The position numbers and the translations under genes are program-made. From positions 34,906,001 to 34,970,000 of the forward strand of contig JBAIAC010000001.1 in NCBI GenBank assembly GCA_037349315.1: DNA of 64,000 nucleotides, given 5' to 3'. The notes beneath the pieces are model-generated. The model saw only the letters and a list, made by a program, of their open reading frames with translations. It had not been told where the DNA came from and did not search any database. The DNA is from Chelydra serpentina. Taxonomy: Eukaryota; Chordata; Testudines; Chelydridae. This document shows, piece after piece, positions 1 through 11,565 of the stretch (positions are counted from its first letter, which is position 1; each line of letters starts with the position of its first letter).

Positions 1-309
1 AACGGGGCTGTGAGCCCTGCATTTAAAGCCTTCTCTGACAAGGGCACCAGTTCCCTGCAGTGCCTACCCTGTACCTTGCAGTAGTCCTTCAGCCCCTGAG
101 CCTCTGCCTCCCTATCACACCAGCACAATGCCGCCTTCCCCCATGAAACAGTGCTGTGCTCCCTTGATCATCCCCTTCCTGTAGAGCACCTGCTCTCCAT
201 CGCCATCCCCTGCAGCGGCCCCTCACCCCTGCTCTTCTAGTCCCAGCACTGTAGCATAACATCACGCCCTTGCATCTGAGCTCTCGTTTTCTCACCACGC
301 CTCAGCCAT
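1..309. other. Unassigned intronic stretch
   Basis: Pyrimidine-rich sequence with many CCT and CTC runs. I see no exon and no repeat I can name. It ends at the target-site duplication of the MITE beginning at 318. Confidence 0.5.
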
Positions 310-317
310 CCCACAAT

Positions 318-621
318 CAGTAGCGTAGCCAGGGGGGACGCAGGGGGAGCGGCCGCTCTCCCTTGAGCAGAAGCGGCGGAAGCGGCGCCTTTTTTTAGCA
401 GCACTAAAAAAAGGCGCCGCTTCTTTTTAAGCACCGCTTCTTACACTCACCCGGCGGTGCTCCGGGTCTTCGGCGGCATTTTGGTGGCAGGTACCACCGA
501 AGACCCGGAGTGAGCCGCCGAAGTGCCGCCGAAGACCCAGAGCGCCGCCGGGTGAGTACAGGGGGGAGGCCCCTTTTTATAGCGCCGCTCCCCCTGCGCT
601 CCGGACCTGGCTGCGCTACTG
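318..621. mobile_element. hAT MITE, family A, copy 1
   Basis: A 304-bp non-autonomous DNA transposon. The left end reads CAGTAGCGTAGCC and the right end GGCTGCGCTACTG, near-perfect terminal inverted repeats. It is flanked by a perfect 8-bp target-site duplication, CCCACAAT, at 310-317 and 622-629. CAG...CTG ends with an 8-bp duplication are diagnostic of the hAT superfamily. The interior is very GC-rich, with repeated GAAGACCCGGAG-type motifs and two facing copies of GGCGCC plus poly-T/A, so it can fold back on itself. It has no coding capacity. Copies 2 and 3 are at 15402 and 16558. Confidence 0.92.
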
Positions 622-629
622 CCCACAAT

Positions 630-974
630 CCCCCTCATTCCCTCCTCGGCCAGCTGTGGGTGTTCCCGTCTCTCTCCTTGTAACAGCAGGGTGTGATATC
701 ACAGGAGAGACTGCGGGCCTGGAGGGGTGCAGAGGGAATTGTATCAGGGGGTATTGTCCCTTTGTGGGACATAAGGGGAAAATGGGACTCTGTGGTTGCT
801 GGAGTGGTTTTGGGGCGGAAGCCAGTTCTGGCGGGATGACAGAACTGCAGGGAGGGGGTTGTATCCTGAGGCAAAGCTGTTCTGAGGGGGCATCTCCCCC
901 CCCCCCATCCTGCTCCTCTGACTACTGAGTTGGAGCCCATGTGCTTAGCAAGCACCATGGAAGAGCCTGGCACG
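630..974. other. Unassigned intronic stretch
   Basis: G-rich sequence with a run of C residues near 897-907. I see no recognisable exon or repeat. Confidence 0.4.
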
Positions 975-1130
975 CTAATGAGTTTCCATATACAGTCATG
1001 GAGTAATTGCTAATTTGTCACCTCTTGATTATAATTTCATTAATTTGAATAATAGATGCACTCTTCCCACAGTGCACCGGGTTATTAATCACCTGCTGGG
1101 CTGGAGCCTGACTGAAAAATCACGGCCCAG
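975..1130. promoter_or_regulatory. Candidate conserved noncoding element
   Basis: A compact AT-rich island in GC-richer intron. It holds several homeodomain-type cores: GTAATTGC and CTAATTTG near 1005-1018, CATTAATTTG near 1038, and GTTATTAATC near 1080. It resembles no repeat I know. Clustered TAAT cores are typical of developmental enhancers but also occur by chance in AT-rich DNA. Conservation cannot be judged from one sequence. Confidence 0.2.
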
Positions 1131-1423
1131 ACAGGAGTGTGTCCGCCTTCTGGTAAATGGGGTTAATTAACAGCTCTGCCTCAACGCCATTGAGGTCAAT
1201 GGCATGGAACATGCTGCAGGGACCAGTCCCTTCCTTACACCATGTGTAGCAAGACAGAAGAAGCTGGAGCCCAGGATCTGGGCACTTCCTGCTTGGCTTG
1301 GATGATTCTGATTATGTGGCTGTGAACTGCTTCCCAGCAATGAGAAGATGAAGGTTGTCCCAGCAGTCACTTAGAAGGTGTCCACCCCTAGACCTTCAGT
1401 GAGGACTCAAGGATGGTCTAAAT

Positions 1424-1622
1424 CAGTGGTTCTCAACCAGAGATGCATGTACCCTTGGGGGTACGCAGAGATCTTCCAAGGGGTATGTCAACTCATCTAG
1501 ATATTTGCCTAGTTTTACAACAGGCTACAGAAAAAGCACTAGTGAAGTCAGTGCAAACTAAAATTTCATACCGACAATGACTTAATACTGCTTTATATAC
1601 TATACACTGATATGTAAGTGTA
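1424..1622 (-). mobile_element. hAT element fragment (CAGTGGTTCTCAACC end)
   Basis: It begins with CAGTGGTTCTCAACC, a hAT-type terminal sequence followed by a GTACCC/GGGGGTACGC segment. It then runs through an AT-rich interior (TAGATATTTGCCTAG, AGTTTGCACTGACTTC on the other strand) known from dispersed sauropsid elements. The opposite terminal repeat and a target-site duplication are missing, so this is a truncated copy. The right boundary is approximate. Confidence 0.65.
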
Positions 1623-1624
1623 AT

Positions 1625-2461
1625 ACCTTGGGGTCAACTTCCCTACTGCTAGCATGAAGCTGATTAGTCTTCCAGTGCTGGCATGTCACCAGCTCCTCTT
1701 CTCATCCCTCTGGAATCTGACCCAGCATTGGGGATCTCCACTAGCATCCACCACATTTCTTGGACCAGATCCTTCCCTGGATGCTCCTGCCTTCGGCAGC
1801 CCTCCAGCCTGAGGACTCTCTGGGCAGTAGCTAATCTCCCCCATTAAGGACACACTGTGTTCCCTACGCAAGGCTTTGTGGTTAAATCTTGATTTCCAGT
1901 CCATATTTCTTGCTCTAAGAACAGTTTTGCTTGCACGATCAGGGGATCAAGTGCGACTAGGCCCTGCAGCTTTAGCACTGCTGAAGGGGGCCAAATGCGA
2001 TGTCCCTTGAGGCTGAAGTCATCCAGCCACAGAGCAGGTCCAGCCCAGTCAGGGCTCCAGCTTTCCCGTTCATTCAGTCGTTGGCCTCTTCACTGGGACC
2101 TGTTGTGCCACATGAGGAACTGGACTGAGGCCTCCCACCCAGCCACGCGTCACACCTGACAAGCTGATGGCGACGACTTAATCACGGCACATCTGAGCCA
2201 CTTTCCTTTCACTCCCCCTAAGCTGTCCATTCCCCACGTGCAGTGCGCACACTGGTGTTTATATCCGGGCCAGCACAGCTGTACCAGACCCAGCGCTAGC
2301 ACGGGCCCATCGGACCGGTGCCAGCCTGTGTTCAATTTGCATGACCTGAAGAACGTCAGCAGGCCCAGAGCCAGCATGCATCTGAGCCCCAGCCTCTCCC
2401 GGCAGCTGGCCCTCCCCCACTGTGCCACGCAGCCCTCTGCCACCACGGAAAGAAGCCGGGT
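1625..2461. other. Unassigned intronic stretch
   Basis: Mixed-composition sequence. I see no exon, named repeat or tandem repeat. Confidence 0.4.
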
Positions 2462-2700
2462 AAAAGTCAACATTTATTTCTTTTTAATAACTTGTTTATT
2501 ACCTTTTATTCCCCACCACCACCAGGACTTGGAAGCTGCTTTACTCTCACAATTTGACTATAAAATATCCATAGCCATCCAGGCAAATCTTCCCCGGGAG
2601 AGTTGCCAGCCGCTGCTCGTTTATAATAGATATGACGAAAGAGAGAAACCGAATACAAATGGAGCGTTTGTGGCCGGGGTATAAAATATTCAGTGACTAG
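2462..2700. promoter_or_regulatory. Candidate conserved noncoding element
   Basis: AT-rich, apparently single-copy sequence. It contains TTTAATAACTTGTTTATTACC-like homeodomain/forkhead motifs near 2484-2503, a second GTTTATAATAG motif near 2620, and TATAAAATATT near 2680. A short (CCA)n run lies at 2512. I see no repeat family. The regulatory call rests on motif density only. Confidence 0.18.
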
Positions 2701-3059
2701 CAGAGCAGGGCAATGTTGAATGTCTCTCAGCTGAGCCGAGAGTTGGATGGAAGGGAGCTCTCTGGAGGCTCTTCCCATTCCCCTTGAGTGATTTGGCTGT
2801 TGTTTCTTCCACACACACCCCCCCCCCTCAGAATTAAGGTTCCCAGTGTCCTGGGACCTTGCGCTGCCTCAAGGAACTGAGAGGTGGGGGATCCCCTTTC
2901 TACAATGCAGGGTGGCAGAGCATCTTGTTTTCAGTGGAAGGAAATCTAGAAAACAATTGTCCTTAGCCCTTCTTTGGTGTGTCTCCCTCAAGGACCCCTT
3001 TACATTTCACTTCACCCACATGAATGAATTCACACACCCCATGAGGGGGGTTCAGTACC

Positions 3060-3198
3060 ATTAACCCTATGTAACAGCAGAAGAAGCTGAGACCTTGAGA
3101 AGAGTCTTGCCCAAGGTATCACACTAAGTCAGTGCCACAGCTGGGAATAGAATCCAGGAGTCCTTCCCCCACTTTAACCATTACACTAAAAGATCCCT
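3060..3198 (-). repeat. MIR/CORE-SINE fragment
   Basis: The reverse complement of a tRNA-derived CORE-SINE. On the + strand it reads as the familiar series AAGAAGCTGAGACC, TTGCCCAAGGTATCACAC, CTGGGAATAGAATCCAGGAG and TTAACCATTACACTA. These correspond to the A/B-box head region of MIR read backwards. The copy is diverged and its boundaries are approximate. Confidence 0.72.
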
Positions 3199-3403
3199 CC
3201 CTACAGGATACTAGCATAAGAGATTAATTGCTGGAGCTGCAACAGTCTCTCTTACCATGACTACTCGTATCAAGATTCACAGCTATGTATCTATGGTGCT
3301 TCTTGCCGTAGTAGTAATTGGGCTTCTGATCAATGCTGTGCAAATGATCCGCTGTTCCAGGACAGCCCCCCCCGCCCCCACACACACACTCTCTCTCTGC
3401 AGT

Positions 3404-3645
3404 TTTCAGAGGGGTAGCCGTGTTAGTCTGTATTAGTAAAAACAATGAGGAGTTCTTGTGGAACCTTAGAGACTAACACATTTATTTGGGCATAAGCTTT
3501 CATGGGCTAGAACCCACTTCATCAGATGCATAAAGTAGAACATACAGTAGCAGGTATAAATACACAGCACACGAAAAGATGGGAGTTGCCTTACCGAGTG
3601 GGGGTCAGTGCTAACGAGGCCAATTCAAAGAGGGTGGATGTGGCT
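3404..3645 (-). repeat. Dispersed sauropsid repeat (GTAGCCGTGTTAGTCTG family)
   Basis: Contains GGGTAGCCGTGTTAGTCTG, then GGAGTTCTTGTGGAACC, GCATAAGCTTTCATGGGC, CTTCATCAGATGCATAAAG and GATGGGAGTTGCCTTACC. I recognise this ordered block as a very common dispersed repeat in turtle genomes and transcripts, usually read on the opposite strand. I do not assign a formal family name. The right boundary is a guess from where the familiar sequence stops. Confidence 0.65.
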
Positions 3646-4149
3646 TGCAGTGGAGATTGGGATGCGTCCTTCAGTTACTCGTGTTGTCGGTTGCAGTCCC
3701 AGATGGTGAATGGTTTGAGGGTCTCTCAGAGCAGGGGATTTGGCTCCTCTCAGACATAGCGCCTTAATCTGTGTGGTCACCATGCTAGGTGGCTTCATTA
3801 GCGCGATCAAGCGCCCAGACTCCAGCTTCCTCTCATAAAGCAGTAACTGTGCGCACATTGGAGGTGCTTGGGCTGAATAGTCAGTCATGTGACTACTTCC
3901 ATGCAATCAGTGAAGGGGATTTTTTCCCCCGCCTTCAGATTCATGATGTCACTGCTAGCCTGGGTCAAAATGTTCAGGTCTTTTGCTACGTTTTTACCAG
4001 TGCTAGTCACTGCCATGTGAGGTCTGCATCCAGGCTCATGGTGGGATGTGGCCCCAGAGGTGGGAAATACCCCTCCTCCTATCCCAAAGTTTATAATCTT
4101 GGGTCTGTCTAACATCTCTCAAACTCAGCTGATGAGTATTAAAGTTGCT
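3646..4149. other. Unassigned intronic stretch
   Basis: I see no exon or named repeat between the dispersed repeat and the 5S-derived SINE. Confidence 0.4.
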
Positions 4150-4600
4150 GTTATTCCAATCCACCTCTGACTGTGATCCTGTCTGGTCACCAAGTTAAAT
4201 GGGCTCTGGCCTGACCATTAGCTGGATGGGACGCCTCCAAGGAAAATGTGAAGTGATGCTGGTGATTCAGTAGGCGCTGGGTTTTTTGAGTCGGTACCGA
4301 AGCAACGGTACAGGGATGAGGGCCAGAGAGGTACCTAGGTAGACAAAGGTGTCAACTTTCAGATGAAACAGAGGCCCTGATATTTGCAGGCATTAATGAT
4401 CCCAGGGCACGTGTCGCAAAATTCAGGATGTTAGCCTCCAGGCTCCTGACAGCTTGCAGGGTGGGTAAATTCATCCTGTAGACCTGTATGTTCATCACTT
4501 CCTGTGTTGTGTAGTGTTACTGAACACTGTTAAAAACAGCTGCTACTTTCCACCCTGCAGGTGGCTGCTTTTTAGTAGTGGGTGAAGGGGGTCTCACTAT
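4150..4600 (+). repeat. 5S rRNA-derived SINE, diverged copy
   Basis: The segment GGCCTGACCATTAGCTGGATGGGA (4209-4232, abbreviated here to its ends) matches the internal part of 5S rRNA around GGTTAGTACTTGGATGGGAG. It is followed by a body with AGATGAAACAGAGG, CATTAATGATCCCAGGGCAC, CACTTCCTGTG and GGTGGCTGC. The same order of blocks occurs at 27130-27600, and the head and middle blocks recur in reverse at 62560-62866. A 5S head plus a conserved core suggests a SINE3/AmnSINE-like family. This is the most decayed of the three copies. Confidence 0.6.
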
Positions 4601-5160
4601 ATAACACATCGTTTATAAAACATGTTGAATTGCCTCTAGAGGGCACAGCGCTGTATCATGTAAGATTATGTCATTGAGCTGAACTAGAGGAGGCATATTT
4701 CTCCAAATGGGCATGATTCACATCCCTCGAGGCTCTTGGGAAATAAGTTGCAATAGGAGCTGAGTGAACAATTTGTAATGAATAATTTATTCAATACATT
4801 TTAACCCTTTTTTTGTTCACGAATCATCCCCAAATAGGCTCTGGCTTTTCCTGATTTGTTGTTCAAAATGTATTTGACTATTTTATGCAAACAAATATCA
4901 GTTCATGGGTTGTTTGCTGTGGGCAAGGAGCATTCAATCCTCTGCTGTACTTCAAAGTACTCTGATAGCAGCTGATTGCTTGTTTATTTTATTTTTTGGA
5001 AGTTGCTCAAATGCTATGATGATGAGCAGGGTTATAAATACCTGGCAAGATAACCAGATATTTGTACTATGTTGTTCAAACTCTCTTGATTGAACACATA
5101 GGGGCTGACCCAAAGCTCATTGAAGTCAATATGAGTTTTTTTGTGTGGATTTCAATGAGT
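4601..5160. other. AT-rich unassigned intronic stretch
   Basis: AT-rich sequence with AATAATTTATTCAATAC near 4780 and ATGCAAACAAATATC near 4885. The end (about 5100-5160) has the phrase AGCTCATTGAAGTCAATATG, which resembles an old, widely dispersed amniote repeat that I cannot name. I see no exon. Confidence 0.35.
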
Positions 5161-5164
5161 TTTG

Positions 5165-5280
5165 GATTAGGACCATAGATTATTAAGGCCAGGAGGGAGC
5201 AATAGATCATCTTGTCTGACCTCCTGTATGCCACAGGCTAAGAAATCCGGTTACTCCAACTTCAGCCCAAGAACTAGTAT
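5165..5280 (-). repeat. CR1 LINE 3'-end fragment
   Basis: The + strand reads CATAGATTATTAAGGCC, GATCATCTTGTCTGACC and CCTCCTGTATGCCACAGGC. This is the reverse complement of the CR1 3' UTR seen in turtles and birds (TCATAGATT..., ATCATCTAGTCTGACCTCCTG). Only the terminal part is recognisable. Confidence 0.72.
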
Positions 5281-5304
5281 GTGCCTATCCTCTGATTGGA
5301 TGAG

Positions 5305-5420
5305 CTTGATTCTTATTGTTATTTATTTGCATACAGCACCTAAAGTGTGCCTGACACTTTACAGATGTAAAACAAAACTGTTGCCTGCCCTGAGAGCTTA
5401 GAGTCTAAAAACTAAAGAAC
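5305..5420 (-). repeat. L2/CORE-type LINE-SINE tail fragment
   Basis: It contains TTATTTATTTGCATACAGCACC, here split as TTATTTGCATAC and AGCACCTAAAG, then CCTGCCCTGAGAGCTTAG. This is the reverse of the tail TAAGCTCTTTGGGGCAGG...GCGCCTA...TACAAATAA known from L2-type elements. A forward relative lies at 50850-50955. Confidence 0.5.
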
Positions 5421-8400
5421 ACATCAAGGACAAAGAAAAGATTCACTTGATGTTTAATTCTGTGACTAAAACCCCTTCTCCCTACCCTCTTTTTACCATA
5501 CATGCGTCTGCCCTGACCTGCCCACTCCCCTGTGTTCCCCCAAACTGAAAGTGTGTCCCACAGCGTCAAGTTTGCAGTGCAAATACAAATACACATTCAG
5601 TATTTGTATTCTTCAAACATTCTCTCATGTTTGCTTACAATTCACTGTTTGGCAGCATTCCTGCCGGGGAATTCGTTTACAGGAACATCAGTGGGAAATG
5701 AATTTTCAACGGGTACAAACAGGCAATGCAGATTCACCTACAGACGCCAGTGAATTTCTGCAGATAACCTTTGGCACTGTTCACCCACTTCAAGTTGCCA
5801 TGAAGGGTGTGTGTCCCTGTGGGAAGGAGCTTAACCCAGTTACCCCCAGCTGCTCAGAGGAGACCCTACTCTGTCTCCAAGTATGGCCCAGGTTTAGGAT
5901 TACAGAACCTTTGCACCAGGTTGAACAGCTGTTTATAACTGCAGCCCAACTACCTCTCCAGGGCCTGAGGTGTTTTCATCAATTATTCAAACCCTGAAAT
6001 CAAAACTTATCAGGCAATTAAGAGAAATAACGAGAAAGTGGGAGATCTACCTGCACAGCCGCATTCCCCTGAAGTATTTCTCGGCCACCTTTCTGTTCTC
6101 CAAGTGGAGTTTTAATTGCTTCACCGCTGCCCAGCGATCTAGGTATGTCAATGACGATTGCATCTATCCTGTAGTTAGTTGGTCTAGGTACCTTTCAGCA
6201 GAACAGCCAGATGTGCTAGTGTTCATTCCGGCTGCATCTTGGGAGAACACCAGCTGGATGTCCCCAGGGTATCAAAGTACAATACTGCCTTTTGGCTGCT
6301 GAGGCTAAAATCCAGTTATCCTGCCTCTTCCAACCCGCCTTAGGGCGGCACGATTGTGCAGTGGGAATCAGCATTTTTTTACATGAAAAATCCTAAAATA
6401 CATGAACCTGTGATGCAGGTGCAGTTACTGCCATCACTTCCAGTCCTGGCTGCCCAGCTAGTAGAAGGCTCTGAGAGGTCGGAGAGGGACCCCAACTTCT
6501 GAACCTTTTGAGGTTGCAGGAGCAGGGCGGGAATCCCATCAGAGCAGCCTGTCTCCTGCAGAATTTCCGGTCGCAACCCAGAATGGGAAGGGTCTGTCTT
6601 GCTATAATCTGATCCTGGCAGAAAACCAGAAGTAGAACAAATTGGAACATGTTTAAACATCCTCCCTGAACTGAACTATGAGGCCGCTACCCTCTCCTGC
6701 ATGCAGTCCTTTGGCAAGGCTCACCTCTGATGGACTACTGAGGGTGGGGAGTGCGTGGGAGGCCAGAGAGTGGACTTGGAGCAGCACCTTCAGTTCCACG
6801 GGAAAGAGAGGTGCTCCCCCTGGCTCCTCTTCCACCTGCTCCTCCCCACTATTTGCCTGCCAGGGCATTGCACTGGGCCATCCCAGCCGTCTGGCATGCA
6901 CCAGCTGCTACAGACCTGGGGCCCAGCAACTGCCCTGCACTTGGCCTCTGGTCTTGGGGTTGTGAGACCACAGGGAGCCCAAGCAGTGTGTAAATCGTGC
7001 ATCCACTGAGTGGCTGAAGGTGCAGGGAGCTGCTCCCCACAAAGCAAGGCGGAGTGTGCCAGGTGCTACGTGCGAGTAGGTGACCCATAGCACAGGCCTA
7101 GAGGACCTGGCGGAAGGAGGATGCTGACAGGCAGAGAACGGGGATGGGCAAATCCTCCCCAGTAACACGTAAGTCAGTTTCATCCTGGTCTGTGGTATGT
7201 TCCCAGTTCCATCTCCATCTGCTCATCGGGGGCTCCAGGAAGCTTATTACCCTCTGACTCTGTGACTGAAGACCCAGCTAAGGCAGTGCCTGAAAGTGAA
7301 GCAGCCAAGTCTCTCTCTCTCTCTCCAGCTGCTCTGCTCTTTTGAACCCTCTGTATCTTAATGAAGCAGACTTCTGTTTCAGCTAGACTCAGAGCGAGCC
7401 CAGCACAGTGCTCTAGGCAAGGGAGCGGAGAACATGAAGGGAGCGAGGGCCTGGCTGTCTCCTATGGCAGAGATGAAAGGGGCGGCTATCAAAGCAGCGA
7501 GGGAGGGCTCTGTGTTGCACTGCACGGCTGAGGAGAATTCTCCTGGAGGCAACTGAACATGTCATGGAACAAACAGCAGGTGAGCAAGTGACTGGCAATC
7601 CCGAGAAGGGTCAGCGTTCCCTTTGGCTCTATCCCGGCCTCTTCAATCTGCAAAGCACGACAACCTCTGAGCACAGGCTCCCTCTTCGCAAGTGGATAGT
7701 GCTGCCCATTTCCCCTCATGGCAGAAACAGCCCCAACATCTTTCCTCTCTGCTAATATCCAGTACTTCTGGGACCTCCCGGTGCAGAGGTGTAACACACA
7801 GGAACAATCAAAGAGGGGGAGAAGATAAACCTTTCAGAACCATCCAGAGGGCCTGGTTCTAGAACTAGGCAAAGCTTCCAGTGGGGGAGAGGAAAGGGTT
7901 CCTGTGATTTCTGAACCAGGTCACCCTTTGTGGAGAACGTGGGAAGTGTCTGTATTTGTTTTATGAAGCAATGCGGGACTCAGTTTACCCACTCACTTTG
8001 TGGTGTTACCCACTGGGTGTGAAGGAGTTAATTTCTCCTCTGAGACAGGGGGAGTACGAGATGGGTGTTGGTCCTGTAGGCAGTCTGGGTTGCTATGAAT
8101 GAACTATCAGGGGCTGTCAACAGATGAATGGAGTTGCCTTGGAGATATAATGGAAGACCAATGACTGGCCATTAACTGTTAACAACTGGCAGCCAGGGGA
8201 AGGAGAACATGTGGAAGCTGTGTGATTTGAGCTGGAAACAAAGATCTGAGGTGTGAGCAGACTGAAATAGGAATCCTACACTGCCCAGTGCAGGGGGAGA
8301 TTGGATCCAGGAATGATTGGCAAGGCAAGGCGGTTTGACTGCAAGCCTGGAGTCTGCATCCCAGGCCAGGGCAAAGAGGGGCTACCTAACTGGAAAAGCA

Positions 8401-8985
8401 GAAGCTAGCAAGTTAGGTGAGATCCTAAAATACTGTACTCCAGTTGACTAATCAATAGCGATGGCAACGGCTAGCTGTCCCGTGTCCAAACCGGCCCGGA
8501 TCCTGCTCACGGCTGCCCATGCTACTGCAGGGACGCTACCCTTTTCAGAGCGCTAGGTGGATGAGAGAGCTAGCATGAGTATGTCTGCCTGAGCGGGGAG
8601 TCACATCCTCTGCTCCGCGGGTAAAAGTAGCCTAAGGGTGAATAGAAAACCAAAGTAGTGCCTACCAGTAACTGGTGTTCTGGCCAGCTACCCTGGACAG
8701 GATGTGAAAGCTGAGCTCCACATTGGTTCGATGTCAGTGCCATTGGAGAGACATTTTAGACCCAAGGAAAGGTGGCCAGCTGGGTAATAAAATGCAGATC
8801 AGAACTGGAGCCTGGGATGCAAATCTCCACCCTGTGAATCTTCTCAGGGGCCCTACAGAAATTTCTGCAGAACCCACCGGGACTGGGTATAATCCCTATC
8901 CCTGTGGGGATCTAGCAGATGGTGCTGGCAGCCAGCCCCACTCCCCCAGGATTCACCATATGTGCTCTGCAAAGGGTGTTTTGAA
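5421..8985. other. Unassigned intronic stretch
   Basis: About 3.5 kb with no supportable exon. A short (CT)n run lies at 7311-7326. Several open frames of 80-150 codons occur in overlapping frames on both strands. None has a recognisable domain or splice context, so they are taken as chance. I cannot name a repeat here. Confidence 0.4.
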
Positions 8986-9018
8986 ATGATTTCTCTTCCT
9001 CCCCCATGCCCACCTTCA

Positions 9019-9215
9019 CCACGGTGCTGCAGTTGAGAACAGAAGCCTGGTGCTGATCGCTTTCTATTATCACTCATATAAATGAGCCAGAGGATGTCCC
9101 GTGTTTGTTCTCGGGATTATGAAGAGTAATAGAGTTCTTTTGAGGGCTGCAGCTCGCTCCTGGGATTGACCCTGCGCTGAGCTTTGGGCTTGTACTTGAT
9201 GATCAGCTGCATTAC
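9019..9215. repeat. Unclassified intronic duplication, copy 1
   Basis: A ~195-bp sequence that recurs at 12946-13140 in the same orientation, at roughly 80-85% identity by eye. Shared blocks include TTGAGAACA, AAGCCTG, GCTGAT, ATTATC, AAATGAG, GGGATTATGAA, CAGTAAT/GAGTAAT, TTTTGAGGGCT, AGCTCGCTCC, GAGCTTTGGGCTTG and GATCAGCTG. Weaker similarity continues to the GTGTGGCCCTCG block near 9309. It matches no repeat I know and has no coding signal. Confidence 0.75.
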
Positions 9216-9334
9216 AGAGAAACCTAGTGGAGGCTTGGGGGAAGCCATCGCAGGCACTAGAGGGAGGGGGATGGGTTTTCTTTGGTGGGGGCTGGCTGGG
9301 TTGGGATGTGTGGCCCTCGGTTTTGAAAGGAGGT

Positions 9335-11424
9335 GTGTCAGGAACTGGCATCAGGGTCTGCATGCAGGCGTCTGCCCTGTTTGAGAATCGCACACCATGC
9401 GTGTGCATTGGGTGTCTCCCCCACTGGGTTGTTAACGATATACATAGGTGCAGCACAGTGCGCCGCTCTGGTGGCACGCCGAGTGAAATGAAGGCAGCGG
9501 TGTTTATTTCAGTGTGTACAGTACATGTAGGCACATGTGAACTAAACAGACTCACTGGGTCGCTTTGAATCACACACTGGCTCTATAGCATTGCAGACTA
9601 AAACATGGGCCCCTGTCTGTCCTTTTTAATGGTAAAATCCAATTTCTCCCTTCTGTACCATGATCAGTCTTCCCATGACAGTCTGCACCTCCGGGTGTAT
9701 ATTTTATTTCACTATGGGTCCACGCCAGGGCTTTTTTCTTAAATGTTTTTTGATGAATTTGATCCATCTGCCTAATTTGTCTGTCACTGCGGTATCTAGG
9801 CACCCAATACAGTAATTAAGAGAAGTAGCTCCTGTTGTGTGGGGAGAGGCCATTTTCTCTGTCGTCGCCCCCCGCCCCCCCCCCCCCGGTAGGTTGTATG
9901 GCTCTGGGTTAGACTGGAGAAAGATCACAAGGGACAGGAACAGTCATCCTTGCTTTGTGTAGCCTGCTTTGGAGCGGGGTGGGGGTATGGAAAGGTTGCT
10001 CCATGATGTGAGGGCCTCATCCTGCTGGAGGAGCTTTGCCATAGACTTCAGTAGGAGCCATGTCAAGCCCTAAACCAAGTGACGCCCTTTCCTCCCAATC
10101 TCTAGAGTTGGAGTCCCAGTCTAGGGCTTTCTGCTCAAATACCAGCCGGGCCTCTTTCCGAATCAAGTTCCCTCTAGATCATTGATCGGGGATGCTGAAG
10201 GAGGGTGGTCCCTGAAGTAGCTAGGCTGTAGCCTCATCAGAGCTCTGTGGGTGACAACTAGACCCTTGAAACGGACCTGGGCTGAAGACAAGCAAGACTA
10301 AAAGGCTATTTACTGTAGTATATGGACAATAGTTCCTTATAATGGAAATGCCTTCCCTTCCTTGACTATGGCATTTCTAAAAGGATAATAGATACCATGG
10401 ATGGGGCTCTTGGTAGATAGCTGCTATACAATAGCATATGTTCAATGTATAGCAGAAAGCCATGTTTAAGGAACAGGTTTATTAGCAATGTCCAAAATAC
10501 CATGGTAGGGTGATGGTGAGTCCTGTTGAGTAGGGATGCTGTCTCCCAGTACGCCCAGTACTAAAAGAACAACAGGCCTGCATTTGGGACCCAGTCCTGA
10601 GCCTGCCGTCAGCTGATTGGACGCATCTAGGGGGAGCTGGTGTGAAGTGGGGTCCATAAGGGAATGACAAGTCCGGCCCGAGGCACAACCTGCCTGTGTC
10701 AGCACAGAGCAGCCCACAGAGAAGGTAAGGGGAGGCTCAGCTCATCATGACATTGAGATCATAGGGCAAATCTGAGACCTTATTGCAAATGTAGGGGCAA
10801 AGACCTGAGTGACCTGATCTTCAATTCCTTATCACAGGGGAAGGACGCACCTCCAACTCGCCAGGGAGAGAGGATAGTCCTATTGAGAGAGGTAGAGCGC
10901 AGGTACCGTCTCCACAGACGCCAGCTGAGATACAGAGCTGTAATCAAGGCTCTCCCAGCCCTTCCTCGCACTGCCTGGGGGAATGCAGGTGTTTGAAGAC
11001 TCATTCGGTTCAAGTTGCTCTTTATTTTCCGCATTGCTGGGCTGTAAATAATCAAGTGTCCAGCTGAGAGAGTGGCTGGCTCTGTCCTCCTCTCTTGCCT
11101 TCCTTATCCCTGTCAGGGAGGGGAGCTCCAGGAGAGACTGACGGACTCATAAGCCCAAACGACTGTTCTGAGGGGCATCCAAGGATGGGACTGAGCTGGT
11201 GACAGGAAATGGGCATCTGCTATCAAGGCAGATTTAGTTCCCACTACACCCAGCTCTGTTTGAGCTTTGTCAATTGGCTTGCTGGCTCTCATGTGTATGA
11301 GGTAGCAGGGAGGCTGAGTGCAGGGGATCAGCTGTGGTTGGGATTTGCAGTTAGTCAGCCTGTTCTGTGGGGGACTTGCATACCCCAAATCTTCTCTCTC
11401 TCCCTTTGCCCTGATTATCCTCTG
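9335..11424. other. Unassigned intronic stretch
   Basis: I see no exon. A long C-run with only single-base interruptions lies at about 9870-9888. The rest is unique-looking. No named repeat is supported. Confidence 0.4.
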
Positions 11425-11565
11425 TTTACACATGAGAAGACTGAGGGAGGGAGAGGGGAAAGTGACTTAACCAAGGTCCCACAGTAAATCAGAAGCAGAC
11501 CTGGGAATAGAACCCAGGAGTCCTGACTCCCTATTCTTTAACCACTAGACCATGTCCCCTCCCTC
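11425..11565 (-). repeat. MIR/CORE-SINE fragment
   Basis: Reverse-complement CORE-SINE head. The + strand shows ACACATGAGAAGACTGAGGG, AGTGACTTAACCAAGGTCC, CCTGGGAATAGAACCCAGG, AGTCCTGACTCC and TTAACCACTAGACCATG in the canonical order. It is well preserved compared with the copy at 3060. Confidence 0.8.
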
